Of a stretch of DNA of 64,000 nt, positions 36,205 through 47,599 are shown in pieces. Position 1 is the first letter of the stretch. Each line of letters opens with the position of its first letter. The stretch spans positions 48,843,272 to 48,907,271 of the forward strand of contig NC_068910.1 of NCBI RefSeq assembly GCF_023091745.1, in the 5' to 3' direction. This DNA comes from Budorcas taxicolor. Taxonomy: Eukaryota > Chordata > Mammalia > Artiodactyla > Bovidae. Both the position numbers and the translations under genes were made by a program. The notes under the pieces are model-generated. The model saw only the letters and a program-made list of their open reading frames with translations. It had not been told where the DNA came from and made no database searches.

Positions 36205-36236
36205 TGATTTTGTTGTTGTTGTTGTTGTTGTTATTG
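36205..36236 (+). repeat. (GTT)n microsatellite
   Basis: Seven or so GTT units ending TTATTG, within the old L1M. Confidence 0.85.
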
Positions 36237-36449
36237 AAGATGGACATTTGAATCTAATAATGTGCTAACTCTGGAAATCAGATTCTTCCCCTTCCCTGGG
36301 ATTTGCTGTTTCATGTTGTTGTTTTGTTTTTTGTAGTTGTTGTAGGCTGTGTCTGTGTCAAGCACTGGCCTGAAATGTAAACTTAAGGCCTTCTCAGATC
36401 TTTTCTGGACCTTCTCCTGAGAACAAACATTCACTTTTCAACTTTCCCT

Positions 36450-36592
36450 GCAAACGTTGCTTTTGTTTTGGTTTTGTGGCCACATCACATGCTTTGTGGG
36501 ATCTTAATTCCCTGATGAGGGATGGAATCTAGTGCCTTGGCAGTGAAAGTGCAGAATCCTAACAACTGGACCCACAGCAAAGTCCCTGTAGT
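36450..36592 (-). mobile_element. CHR-type SINE, diverged
   Basis: TGTGGGATCTTAATTCCCTG then CAACTGGACCCACAGCAAAG, the antisense CHR body and head. Confidence 0.65.
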
Positions 36593-37084
36593 TATTTTTT
36601 ATTGTCCTAGTCTTTAAGGTTTGGCTTCAAAAAGGGGAAGAGGAGAGAAATGAAGGAAGGAAAAAAAGGCAATGACCTGTTCAAGTGCCCTGGAAATCAT
36701 GTGGAAAAGAGGAGCTGTAACAATGGCTGCCTGTCTCTTTGTCTGCATCTCTGTGATCAGAAGCTGCAATTAGTAATCAGAGCAGATGCTAGGATATTCG
36801 AAGGACAGGGTCCTTTCTCCCCACCATAGTTCCTGCAAGTTGTGTGCAAGTTGCTCCAAAAATACATGCATAGCTGCCTGCCATGTGGCTGATGAGTAAG
36901 AAATGAGCAGCTCTGAAACCGACCAAAATTAACTGCAATTTACCTTCCAAGTCTTGTCCTAAAAGTTTCAAGCAATCAGAGATGGAGAATTTCAAAATAG
37001 TTACACTAGACAGATTCTGCCAATTCAGCTGTTGTTTAGGTGGGGAGAAGATTCTTGGTGCTTCCTACTCTACCATTTTCCTAG

Positions 37085-38130
37085 AATTCTTTCTTTTTTG
37101 TTCCTTAGCACTTGATTTTGCTTCTCTATTCAATACAGCATAATTGTGCCTGGTTTTGAACTTATATAAATGGAATCACAAGCTATATATTCTATTTTGA
37201 CTAGCTTCATTCACCCTGTGTTTTATAATTTATTTAATGCTTCTGTATCCAGCTGGAGTTTACTCATTTTCATCACTATATAGTATCAAGTTCAAGTGTG
37301 TGTGTGCACAGCTTTGTCCGACTCTTCGTGAGCTCATGGACTGTAGCCTGCCAGGCTCCTTTGTCCCTGGGATTTTCTTGGCAAGAATATTGGAGTGGGT
37401 TGCCATTTCCTCCTCTAGGGAATCTTCCCAACCTAGGGATCAGATCGAACCCACGTCTCTGGTGTCTCCTGCATTGGCAGGCAGATTCTTTGCTACTGAG
37501 CCACCAGAGAAGCCCATTGTATAGTATTCTAAAGTATAAATCAACTATTTACTCATACATTCTACTAACAAAAGGCTTGGTAATGTGCCAAACTTTCAAT
37601 GCTTATTAGCATTATGGCACACTGAAGTATGAGTTTCTCTACACCATACATCTAGAAGCTAAAGTCTCTGGGTATGCATATCTTCAACTTACTGAAGTGT
37701 TCCTACTAGCTTATATTCTCACCATCAGAAGGTGAGATTCTCTCTTGTTTTATACTGATAACTAGTACTGTCAGATGTGTTTGCTACATCAGTCAATACA
37801 ATGTGATTTCCCAATGTTATTTTATTGTGCATTAATTGCTAACTAGTTGAGGTTGTATACCTTTTACTATATTTATGTTTTGATGTCTTCATTTGAGGTT
37901 GACTTTTCCTTAATTAGTTCTTCGTATATTCTAAATTTGAGCCCCTTGTCAAGTTATTCATGCTGCAAATAACTTATCTATTCTGTGGTTTTGCTTTTTA
38001 CTTATTAATGGTGACAAACTGTTCTTCTTTTGATGAACAGTAGTTGCTAATTTTATAGGAGTTAAATTTATCAACCTTTTTCTTTATGTTAGAACATTAT
38101 ATGGCTTAGTTAAAATATTCCCTTACCTGA
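37085..38130 (-). mobile_element. Old L1 3' region, probable
   Basis: The antisense L1 3' UTR-like text runs either side of a Bov-tA: TGGAATCACAAGCTATATAT at the left, CTTACTGAAGTGTTCC and TAGTTGAGGTTGTATACC at the right. Diverged. Confidence 0.5.
37287..37519 (-). mobile_element. Bov-tA SINE with short target-site duplication
   Basis: Head at the right (GGGCTTCTCTGGTGGCTCAG in minus sense) and tail at the left (GTCGGACAAAGC-like). TATAGTAT flanks it at 37279-37286 and 37520-37527. Confidence 0.88.
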
Positions 38131-38804
38131 GGACATGAAGATGTGTGCCTAAATTTTCTTCTAAAGCTGAAGAAATAATTCAAGGTTTGGGTAGTTATCT
38201 TCCTCCTGCCAAACACCTGACTGTTCCAGCAGTGTGGGACCAAGCTGAGATTTTCTCAGATGATCTGCTTGCTCAACAGTCCTGCAGTTCAGCCATTCTG
38301 GAGTCTCACCCTGGGGGAGGGGGCATTTCACCAAGATACCAACACTGGAAGGCCTTGGACTCTAACTCTTATCTCTTCAACTCTGAATCTACCAAAAGTA
38401 TACTTCCACCTCTCAGATGTGTCTTCCTAACTGGCAAATAACCCATTTCTCCCAGAAGAGAAGTATAACTTCCCTAAAGCACATTTATTAAACACAATGA
38501 AGTTTCTTGACTATTTCTCCTTTAGAGGAAAGTTAAAGAATGCTATAAGAACCCACAGAAGATGACTCTAACGGGAGTTAGGAATAGATAACCATAATAA
38601 GTAGTGGTTAGAAAATGCCTAAGACCGAAAATGAAGGATGAGTAGTGGAAGATACCTTGAGTCAGCAGGGACATATCAACATAGTATGTGTGACCAGAGA
38701 TGGTCCATGGTACAGAAGAGAAAACTGACTAAGAAAACATAGAAGATAAGTAATGCTGTTCTATTAGCCATTAAGCTAAAATAAAAAGAAATGCTAATCA
38801 GTAC

Positions 38805-38860
38805 CTGCAATCTGTACTGAGCCATCTTCTCCAAGAAGAATATTGCCAGCTTTCACATCT
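38805..38860 (-). CDS. OXSR1: OXSR1 coding exon, residues 145-164 (catalytic loop)
   Basis: 56 nt between CCTTACAG and GTACTG. It completes Arg145, then catalytic Asp146 and VKAGNILLGEDGSVQIA, with the first base of Asp164. It carries the HRD(V)K and N residues of the catalytic loop. It stands alone between introns of 8.7 and 12.5 kb. Confidence 0.97.
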
Positions 38861-40549
38861 CTGTAAGGAAAAAAAAAACTTACTTATTAAAAAACACTTA
38901 TTCTTTGGAGTTACATAATTTAAGAAGTTCAATATATTCACCACAACACTGGTAATATTTAAATGCTTTAATACAAAATTGCATTAAAGAGTATTAGAGC
39001 CAATAGCAGAATGTTAAAAACTGTAGTCACTTGTACTAAAATCCAAACACAGTAAATAGAAAGCTATAGTAACATATAGCTTTTACTAGTAAATCTGAAA
39101 AAACTCAAGATTATTAAACATTTGACTGAGATAACAGTGGCTAAAGAATGTGACCCTCACTCTCACCTATCTACTTTTTAAAATTCACTGACTTTTCTAC
39201 ACTCTATGAACAAAATTTTACAATGATCAGTATGTGGCTGATAACAGGGACTATTCTATGCTTGTAGCATAAAGATATATAAATTGTTCAAACATATCTA
39301 TATTCTTATTAGTAACTAAAACAACTCAAGTAATACGTAAATACATTCCTGTTATAAAAACCTAAACTTCACTGAAAAGGTCAAAGTCCCTTTTGACCAC
39401 TGTTCTCAGGTCTAATATTCTCTACACAGTTTCCAACCATTATCAGTCTAGTTAACAGAATATGTTCCTGTGACATATCAAGGCTTTTCTTCCAACATAA
39501 ATGATATTGTACTATCCATTCAAATCTACATGTTTTTCTCATGCAATAATGTGTCAGTAGAATCTGCAAAATTTACATTCCTCAACCCCTCTGAGTAATC
39601 CATTTCTTTGATAACCTAGAGAAACTCTCACAAGGCACACAGAATGTACAAGGGGGTTGTCTATAGCACTGTCTGAAGTAACAAATCAAAAATGGCAACA
39701 ATCTAGAAAGTCAACAGTAGCAAGAAGGTTAAATTAAATCTGTTACACCCATGAAATTTATTAAAGTCAATCAACCTGTTATGACTTCAAGTGCCCTCTA
39801 GAACATAATGCATACCGCCAGTGAACACTTCGAACAGGACAGTGCATTGGGTATGCCACCATTAGTTACACACACAGGCATGAACACATCTTTCCACACA
39901 CACCAAAAGGAGAGCAATCAATTTAGTTTTTTTTAAGGAGAGGAGTAGGACCAGAGTCAAGGGAAACAGTGTTTGACTGTTCTGTGAGAGTGGACTCACC
40001 TATTTATTTCATAATTAAAAATAAATATAATTAAACAAACACAAGAGAGCCAGAGCTTGAAGTTAGACCGAAAGAAAAGTGAGGCTAGGTCATGGAAGAG
40101 GCCACATCTGTCAGGAAAAGGAACCAGTGAAAAGACGCACATCATCGCTTTCCTGTCTTTCCATCTTCTTTTCCCCATACTTAGATAACCATTCCTTGGC
40201 AAATAATGAACAACAGTTTCACAAATGTTATGTAGCAGCATCACCATACCAAGAGTACACAACACTTTTCCTGAATATATACTGAAGCATAAAGAAATCA
40301 TGTTACTCAGTATTTTTTTCTGCTTATAAATGCAAGGAAATTATAGGACTTCTTCCCAGAGGCTGACTTACAGTAAAGGCTGGCTCACTTTGTCCTACAA
40401 ACCTAAAGCCTACACAATGAACAGGAGAGAACTGAGGATATTTCCTTCCTGTGGTGACAAAGACCATTCAACTAAGCCAACCATGAACCTTCAACTCCTT
40501 TTTCTGAATGACATCTAAAACTTAATGGAAAAAAACAGCATACAGTTTA

Positions 40550-41629
40550 GTGACGTCCTCCTCTGATTTTTGCAGCAGGTTGCAACTTATAGTGTTAGTA
40601 CAGAAGCTGATCCTCTTACAACGACATGAGAAGTTGCTGAAGAACTCAACGTCAACTATTCTACAGATGTTCATCATTTGAAGCAATTGAAAAGGTGAAA
40701 AGGCTTGATAAGCAGGTGCCTTATGAGCTGACTGCAAATCAAAACAATTATCGTTTTAAAGTGTCTTCTCTTGCTCTACCCAACAACGAACCATTTCTTG
40801 ATCAGACTGTGACATGATAAAAAGTGGGTTTTATAGAACAACCAGAGATGACTAGCTCAGTGGTTGGACTGAGGAGAAGCTCCAAAGTACTCCCCAAAGC
40901 CAAACCTGTAACAAAAAAAGGTCATGGTGGCTGTCTGCTGGTCTGATGCACTACAGCTTTCTGAATCCTGGTGAAATGATTACACCTGAGATGCACCAAA
41001 AAATGCAATGCCTGCAGCCTGCATTGGTCAACAGAGTAGGCCCAATTCTGCTCCAAGACAATGCCCAATTGCATACTGCGCAACCAATACCTCAAAAGTT
41101 GAACGAACTGGGCTACAAAGTTTTGCCTTATGTGCTATATTCACCTGACCTCTTGCCAACCAACTACTACTTCTTCAAGCATCTTGATAATTTTTTGCAG
41201 GGAAAATGCTTTCCAAGAGTCTGTGGAATCCCAAAGCACAGATTTTTATTATAGGAATAAACAAACTTATTTCTTGTTGGCAAAAATGTGTTGATTGTAA
41301 TGGTTCCTACTTTGATTAATAAAGATGTGGGAGTGAAGTTGTGAAGTTCCTCTGTGGTGCCTGACTATTTGCAACCCCACGGACTGCAACCCACCAAGCT
41401 CCTCTGTCCATGGGATTTTCCAGGCAAGAGTACTGGAGTGGGTTGCCATTTCCTTCTCCAGGGAATCCTCCCGACCCAGGGATTGAACCTGGGTCTCCCA
41501 CATTGTAGGCAGACACTTTTACCGTCTGAGCCACCAGGGAAGATAGGCATGTGTGGGATGTGTGGGAGCCTAGTTATAATGATTTAAAATTCATGGTCTG
41601 AAGCCACAATTATATCTGCACCAACCTAA
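40550..41629 (+). mobile_element. Mariner (Hsmar2-like) DNA transposon relic
   Basis: Reading across frames gives mariner transposase text: a helix-turn-helix region near 40640-40720, then HYSFLNPGE, and ALVNRVGPILLQDNAQLHTA, where the second catalytic Asp sits in QDNA. Next come YSPDLLPTNYYFFKHLDNFL (the D34D tail has N for D) and CWQKCVDCNGSYFD before a stop near 41318. Frameshifts and stops break the ORF. The right inverted terminal repeat, TGCACCAACCTAA, ends at 41629 beside a TA target. No matching left repeat was found, so the 5' end is lost. Dead element. Confidence 0.85.
41352..41541 (-). mobile_element. Bov-tA SINE inside the mariner
   Basis: Typical minus-sense head (TTCCCTGGTGGCTCAGACGG) at the right, full body. 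It separates the transposase stop from the mariner terminal repeat. GATGTGGGAG at the left and GATGTGTGGGAG at the right are probably the target duplication. Confidence 0.88.
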
Positions 41630-41735
41630 TAGTGCACAGAGGGCAACTCTCATCTACTCATCAAACAGATTTAAATAACTAAATAAAAGACAACCTGCTT
41701 TAAATCAACTTATGGAGATAAATGAATCACTAAAT

Positions 41736-41753
41736 CCATCCATCCATCCAACT
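41736..41753 (+). repeat. Short (CATC)n run
   Basis: About four ATCC units at 41736-41753. Confidence 0.7.
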
Positions 41754-42199
41754 AAACACTAAAATAAAACTTGGTTATCTCTGAAGAGATGTGGAGCAGC
41801 AAATCAATCAATTCAACTACATACCAAAATAAAATCAATTGTTCCCTCCTGCTATCCCAGCTCCCAACTGCCACCTCTTAACTCTGTTCCAAATATCACA
41901 CTTATAAATTAGTATGCTGTAACAAAATAAGGCAACTAACTATCCATCTATATAGGAGACCAGTTAAACTATGACATATTATATAAACGAAATACTACAA
42001 ATACTAACAAACATATGTGGTAATATGTTTATTTTGGCATAAATCTTTCTCACAGGAATCACAAGAAAATGGCAAGTAGTTCCTTTTAGAGCAGGGTACT
42101 AGAAGTTCCGGCTCAGGAAAGGATCTTGGATGGGGCCTTGTCACTCTTGTCACAAGAGATAGGAGGAAGCTGTCCTTTAGGGGCTTGTTTCACTGGAAC

Positions 42200-42412
42200 C
42201 CTGGGGGCTCAGAGGTTAAAGCGTCTGTATCCAATGCAGGAGACCAGGGTTCAATCCCTGGGTTGGGAAGACCCCCTGGAGAAGGAAATGGCAATCCACT
42301 CCAGTATTCTTGCCTGGAGAATCCCATGGACAGAGAAGCCTGGCGAGCTACAGTCCATGGAGTCGCAAAGAGTCGGACATGACTGAGGGACTTCACTTTC
42401 ACTTTCACTAGA
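42200..42412 (+). mobile_element. Bov-tA SINE
   Basis: Head variant CCTGGGGGCTCAGAGGTTAA, body, and tail GACTTCACTTTCACTTTCAC. Young-looking. Confidence 0.9.
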
Positions 42413-42429
42413 AGTTCAATGGAGGAAGG

Positions 42430-42832
42430 AGACTCTTTTTTAAAATGCTTTATTTTTTAGAACAAGTTTAGATTTGCATGAAAGTTGAGCAGATGGTGCA
42501 GAGGAGTCCCCATACAGCTGTCGCTTAGTCTGCCCTATTATTAGCACTGTGCATTAGTATGGTTCTTTCACCACATTAATCAGTCAGTACTGATACACTG
42601 CTATTAACAGGATGTCCTTCTAATGGAATTTGTAGGATGTTTTCCTCATGATTAGATTGGTGTTAAGAGTTTGGGGAAAGAAAACCGGGGAAGTGTCATT
42701 TTCATCACATTGTATCTAGAGTACATAGCATTACCACATTACCACGAGTCAGCACCATTGATACGGAGAAGACCTGCTTTTTTATCCTTTACCATTTTGT
42801 ACCATTTGAACTTTTAAGCCATGTATTGGCAT
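42430..42832 (-). mobile_element. Old L1 3'-UTR fragment
   Basis: GCAGAGGAGTCCCCATACAG and CCTCATGATTAGATTGGTGT recall the antisense L1ME 3' UTR. Confidence 0.5.
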
Positions 42833-42835
42833 TGT

Positions 42836-45535
42836 TGCTGTTGTTCAGTCACCTAGTTGTGTCCGACTCTTTGCAACCCCATGAAGTGCAGCACATCAGG
42901 CTTCCCTGTCTTTCACTATCTTCAGAGTTTGCTCAAACTCATGTCCATTGAGTTGGTGATGCCATCCAACCATCTCACCCTCTGTCATTCCCTTCGATCT
43001 TCCCCAGCATCAGGGTCTCTTCCAATGAGTTGGCTCTTCCCATCAGGTGAAGCTTCAGCATCAGTCCTTGCAGTGAATATTCAGGGCTGATCTCCTTTCT
43101 CATTGACAGGTTTGATCTCCGTGCAGTCCAAGAGACTCTCAAGAGTCTTCTCCAGCACCACAATTCGAAAGCATAAATTCTTTGGTGCTCACCCTTCCTT
43201 ATGGTACCTCTCACATCCATGCATGACTACTGGAAAAACCATAGCTTTAACTATACGGACCTTTGTCAGCAATGTCTCTGCTTTTTATTTCTAATACACT
43301 GTCTAGATTGTCAAAGCTTTTCTTCCAAGGAGCAAGTGGCTTTTAATTTTGTGGCTGTGGTCACTGTTTACAGAGATTTTGGAGCTCAAGAAAATAAAAT
43401 CTGTCACTGTTTCCACTTTTTCCCCTTCTATTTCCCATCAAGTGATGGGACTGAAGGCCATGATCTTAGTTTTCAGAACAATGAGTTTTAAGCCAGCTTT
43501 TTCACTCTCCTCTTTGACTTTCATCAAGATGCTCTTCAGTTCCTCTTCACTTTCTGTCATTAGGGTGGTGTCATTTGCATTTCTGAGGTTACTGATATTT
43601 CTTTCAGCAATCTTGATTCCAGCCTGTGATTCATCCAGCCCCAAATTTTGCATGACATACTCTGCATATACATTAAATAAGCAGGGCAACAATATACAGC
43701 CTTGATGTACTCCTTTCTCAATTCTGAACCAGTCTGTTGTTCAATGTCTGGTTCTAACTGTTACTTCTTGCCTTGCATACAAGTTTCTCAGGAGACAGGT
43801 AAGGTGGTCTGATACTCCCATCTATTTAAGAAACTTCCAGTTTGTTGGGATCCACACAGTGAAAGGTTTTAGTGCAGTCAATGAAGCAGAAGTAGATGTT
43901 TCGGAATTCCCTTGCTTTTTCTGCAATCCAACATATGCTGGCAATTTGATCTCTGGTTCCTCTGTCTTTTCTAAATCCAGAAAATCCTTTTCTAAATCGT
44001 ACATCTATAAGTTCTCAGTTCATGTATTGCTGAAGCCTAGTTTGAAGGATTTTGAGCATGACTTTGCTAGCATGTGAAATGAGCACAATTGTACAGTAGT
44101 TTGAACATTCTTTAACACCGCCTTTCTTTGGGATAGGAATGAAAACTGACCTTTTCCAGTCCTGTGGCCACTGCTAAGTTTACCAAATTTGCTGACATAC
44201 TGAGTGCAGCACATTCACAGCATCATCTTTTAGGATTTGAAATGGTTCAGCTGAAATTCATAACCTCCACAGGCTTTGTTCTCAGTAACGCTTCCTAAAG
44301 CCCACTTGACTTCACATTCCAGAATGTCTGGCTCTAGGTGAGTGACCACACCATCCTGGTTATCCTGGTCATTAAGACCTTTTCTGTACAGTTCTTTGTA
44401 GTCTTGCCACCTCTTCTTAATCGCCTCTGCTTCTGTTAGGTCCTTGCCATTCCTGTCCTTTATTGTACCCATCTTTGCATGAAATGTCCCCTTGGTTATC
44501 TCTAGTTTTCTTGAAGAGATTTAGTCTTTCCCATTGTACCGTTTCCCTCTATTTCTTTGCACTGTTCATTTAAGAAGGCTTTCTTATCTCTCCTTGCTAT
44601 TTTCTGGAACTCTGCATTCAGTTGGGTATAACTTTCCCTTTCTCCTTTGCTCTTTGCTTCTCTTCTTTTCTCAGCTATTTGTAAGGCCTCCTCAGACAAC
44701 CATTTTGCCTTTCTTTTTCTTACAAATGGTTTTGGTCACCACTTTCTGTACAGTGTTATGAACCTCCATCCACAGTTCTTCAGGCACTCTGTGTTCCAGA
44801 TCTATCTATTCATCAGCTCCACTATATAATCGTAAGGGATTTATTTAGGTCATACCTGAATGGCCTAGTGGTTTTCCCTACTTTCTTAAATTTAAGTCTG
44901 AATTTTGCAATAGGGAGCTCATAATCTGAGCCACAGTCAGCTCCAAGCCTTGTTTTTGCTTGCATACAGCTTCTTCATCTTCAGCTGTAAGGAACATAAT
45001 CAATCCGATTTTGGTATTGACCATTTGGTGATATCCTTGTGTAGAGTCATCTCTTGTGTTGTTTTAAGAGGGTGTTTGCTATGACCAGTGTGTTCTCTTG
45101 GCAAAACTATTAGCGTTTGCCCTGCTTTATTTTGTACTCCAAAGCCAAACTTGCCTGTTACTCCAGGTTACTCCAGAAGTTATTTCTTAACTTCCTACTT
45201 TTGCATTCCAGTCCCCTATGATGAAAAAGACATCTTTTTTTGGTGTTAGTTCTAGCAGGTTTTGTAGGTGGTCTTCATAGAACCATTCAACTTAATCTTC
45301 TTCAGCATTAGTGGTTGGGGCATCGAGTTTGATTACTGTGATACCGAATGGGTTGCCTTGGGAAGGAACTGAGGCCATTCTGTCACTTTTGAGATTGCAC
45401 CCGGTACTGCATTTCAAACTCTTTTGTTGACTATGATGGCTACTCCATTTCTTCTAAGGGACTTTTCCCCACCACAGTAGATATAATGGTTATCTGAGTT
45501 AAATATTGGTGTTATGCATTCAAAAACTGTTTTCT
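42836..45535 (-). mobile_element. BovB (RTE) LINE, about 2.7 kb
   Basis: It starts with the BovB 3' end at 42836 (antisense TTCAGTCACCTAGTTGTGTC). Minus-strand coding text includes CLFNVYAEYVMQNLGLDESQ and MTESEEELKSILMKVKEESE (43438-43692), the linker KNKACGGYEFQLNHFK (near 44230-44300), and upstream endonuclease-side text to about 45500. Here the usual YVDD reads NANDTT, a lost palm motif. Frames are broken many times. The longest of the three BovB copies and the only one reaching the endonuclease side. On the OXSR1 strand. Confidence 0.88.
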
Positions 45536-45559
45536 AAGCTTCTGTCCTTTTGAAAAACA

Positions 45560-45797
45560 TTTCTTTGTTTTGTTGTGTCAGCTCTCGGCTGTGGCAGGCA
45601 GGATCTTCCATTGTGACAATTCATTCTCTGGTTGTGGCGCGCAGGCTCCGAGCACACATACGGACTCAGTAGTTGTGGTGCATGGGCTTAGTTGCTCTGA
45701 CGCCTGTGGGATCTTAGTTCTCTGACCAAGGATTGAACCTGAGTCCCTGCATTGCAAGGCAGATTCTTAATCTCTGGACCACCAGAATAGTCCCTAA
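45560..45797 (-). mobile_element. CHR-type SINE, nearly full length
   Basis: Head at the right (GGACTATTCTGGTGGTCCAG in minus sense), long body with TGTGGTGCATGGGCTTAGTT in plus sense. It directly abuts the BovB at 45535. Confidence 0.75.
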
Positions 45798-46325
45798 GCT
45801 TTTGTCTTAAGTGAAGAAACAGCAATCTCTTGCCAGCAGAACCTATACTTTGGATGACTACTTTTCCTGATCAATTAAGATAATAAATTCATGTTTCCCT
45901 CTTCAGACCAAAGTTGCAATCTACTGAACAGCTTCCAAGAGTGAAAGCAGAGGAATACCATGAAGCTAAATGGCTCACTGGATAATTAAACACCAGTCTG
46001 TCCTCACACACAACAGGACAAATTGAACTTGAGGGAAAAGATTTGTAACTAAATATCTGGAAATCAATATAACAGTCCTTTTTTTAAAAAAAAAAAAAAC
46101 TTCATCTCAAAGAATATCAAGCAACCCAGCAGCCCCCAGTTATATCCTCCAACCACTCTTAAATAGCAAGAACAGTAAGTTCTGTTTTTCACAGCTTGAT
46201 GCCATTTCTCACATGTCACTATTACACCAAAGTTGCAAATTCCTTTTAAAATTAAATTTAAAATTAAAAGTACAGAACAAGTTTCTCCCCATTACATTTC
46301 CATGACTCAACAAACAGCATGTCAT

Positions 46326-46552
46326 GTGCTACGTGCTAAGTCACTTCAGTCATCTCTGACTGTTTGTGTCCCTGTGGACTGGAGCCCACCAGGCTCCTTG
46401 GCCCATGAGATTCTCCAAGCAAGAATACTGGCACGTTTTGCCATTTCCTCCTCCAGTGGCTCTTCCCAACCCAGGGATTAAACCCATGTCTCTTACGTCT
46501 GCTGCAGTGGCAGGCTGGTTCTTCACCACTAGTGCCACCTGGGAAGCCCAAT
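46326..46552 (-). mobile_element. Bov-tA SINE
   Basis: Head at the right (TTGGGCTTCCCAGGTGGCAC in minus sense) and tail near 46330 (GTGCTAAGTCACTTCAGTC). Full length. Confidence 0.88.
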
Positions 46553-46971
46553 AATAGGCACAGTTCAAGAGAAGAAATGAATCATAACAAAGCTGAAAAA
46601 TACACTACATTTATGCATCTTAAACTAACTAAATATCTACCATTTCTGTTAAAGCTAACCCCTTTAAATAGAAAAAAATATTTGGGTACATAGATACAGA
46701 GAGAAAAGTGTAACTCTAATTTAGAGACCTGTTCCCTCTAGTAGAAACCTCTGAAGCCTCAGGGGTCAAGGAGAAAACACAGTAGAGGCAGAGTAACATT
46801 ATTTGACCTAATCCAGCGGACTGATACAAATCTATCTGAAATAACTGGATTCTAAAGATATGAGAAGTAACAACATCTACTGAAAACATCCATGTCTGCT
46901 TCCCAGTAAAACAACTTTCTCCCAACTTTCTCCTATTGAAGTCTCAGTGCAGCTAAGCTAAAGTGTAAGTA

Positions 46972-47145
46972 GGGTTCTTAGCCTTGGCTGCATACTAGGA
47001 TCTCTTGGGAAACTTTCAAAAGTCCCAATGCCAAGGCCTCATCACAAATCACTTAAATGAATTTCTGGCAGTGGATCTAGTAATCAGTACTTAGTAAACT
47101 TTCCCAGGTGATTCCAATATGAGGCCAATGTTGAGGGCCTCTTAT
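46972..47145. mobile_element. MER5A-like hAT relic
   Basis: TTCTTAGCCTTGGCTGCATA at the left, with CCCAGGTGATTCCAATATGAG and GTTGAGGGCC at the right. Near the normal MER5A length and end structure. Confidence 0.6.
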
Positions 47146-47369
47146 TTAATGTATAAGAGAATTTCTATTGCAACAACACAATAAACAGATTTTCATCACT
47201 TACTACACAGGCCTTGGCCCTAAGACACACCATTTCTCTGCACCAAACACAAAGAAAAATGCTGGATAAATTAGGGGAGAATACTGCCACAGAACTCAAC
47301 ATGAAATAAAAAATGGAAATCTTCAGGCTTCAGAAATGAAAAGGACAAGAGTAGAGCAGTAAGCCTTGG

Positions 47370-47592
47370 AGGGCTTCCCAGGTGGTGCAGTGGTAAAAAG
47401 TCTGCCAGCCAATGCTGGAGATACAAGAGACAGGTTGATCCTTGGGTCAGGAAGATTACCTGGAGAAGGAAATGGCAACCCTTCCAATGTTCTTCCTAGG
47501 AAATCCCATGGACACAGGAGTGTGGCACACTATATATAGTTCACAGGGTAGCAAAAGAATTGGATACGACTTAGCAACTAAAAAACAACACT
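47370..47592 (+). mobile_element. Bov-tA SINE, diverged
   Basis: Head GGCTTCCCAGGTGGTGCAGT and body GGAGAAGGAAATGGCAACCC, with many changes in the tail. Confidence 0.85.
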
Positions 47593-47599
47593 GAGATGA

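Larger units (their letters stand above)
30430..37085 (-). mobile_element. Long L1M element with nested insertions
   Basis: In minus sense, right to left, there is a 5' flank (about 36600-37080), an ORF1-like A-rich part (about 35650-36430), the ORF2 endonuclease and reverse-transcriptase regions (34800 down to about 31000) and the 3' UTR (30930-30430). ORF2 is broken by many stops; pieces such as MKYLYNENYKTLLKEIKEDV (31688-31921) remain. It is interrupted by younger SINEs at 32324, 34330 and 36450. A near full-length old copy on the OXSR1 strand. The 5' boundary is uncertain. Confidence 0.65.

Noticed and set aside
41730..41760. Possible repeat array with CATCC units
   Set aside because: Only about four short units with no spacers; an ordinary microsatellite, not a CRISPR-like array.
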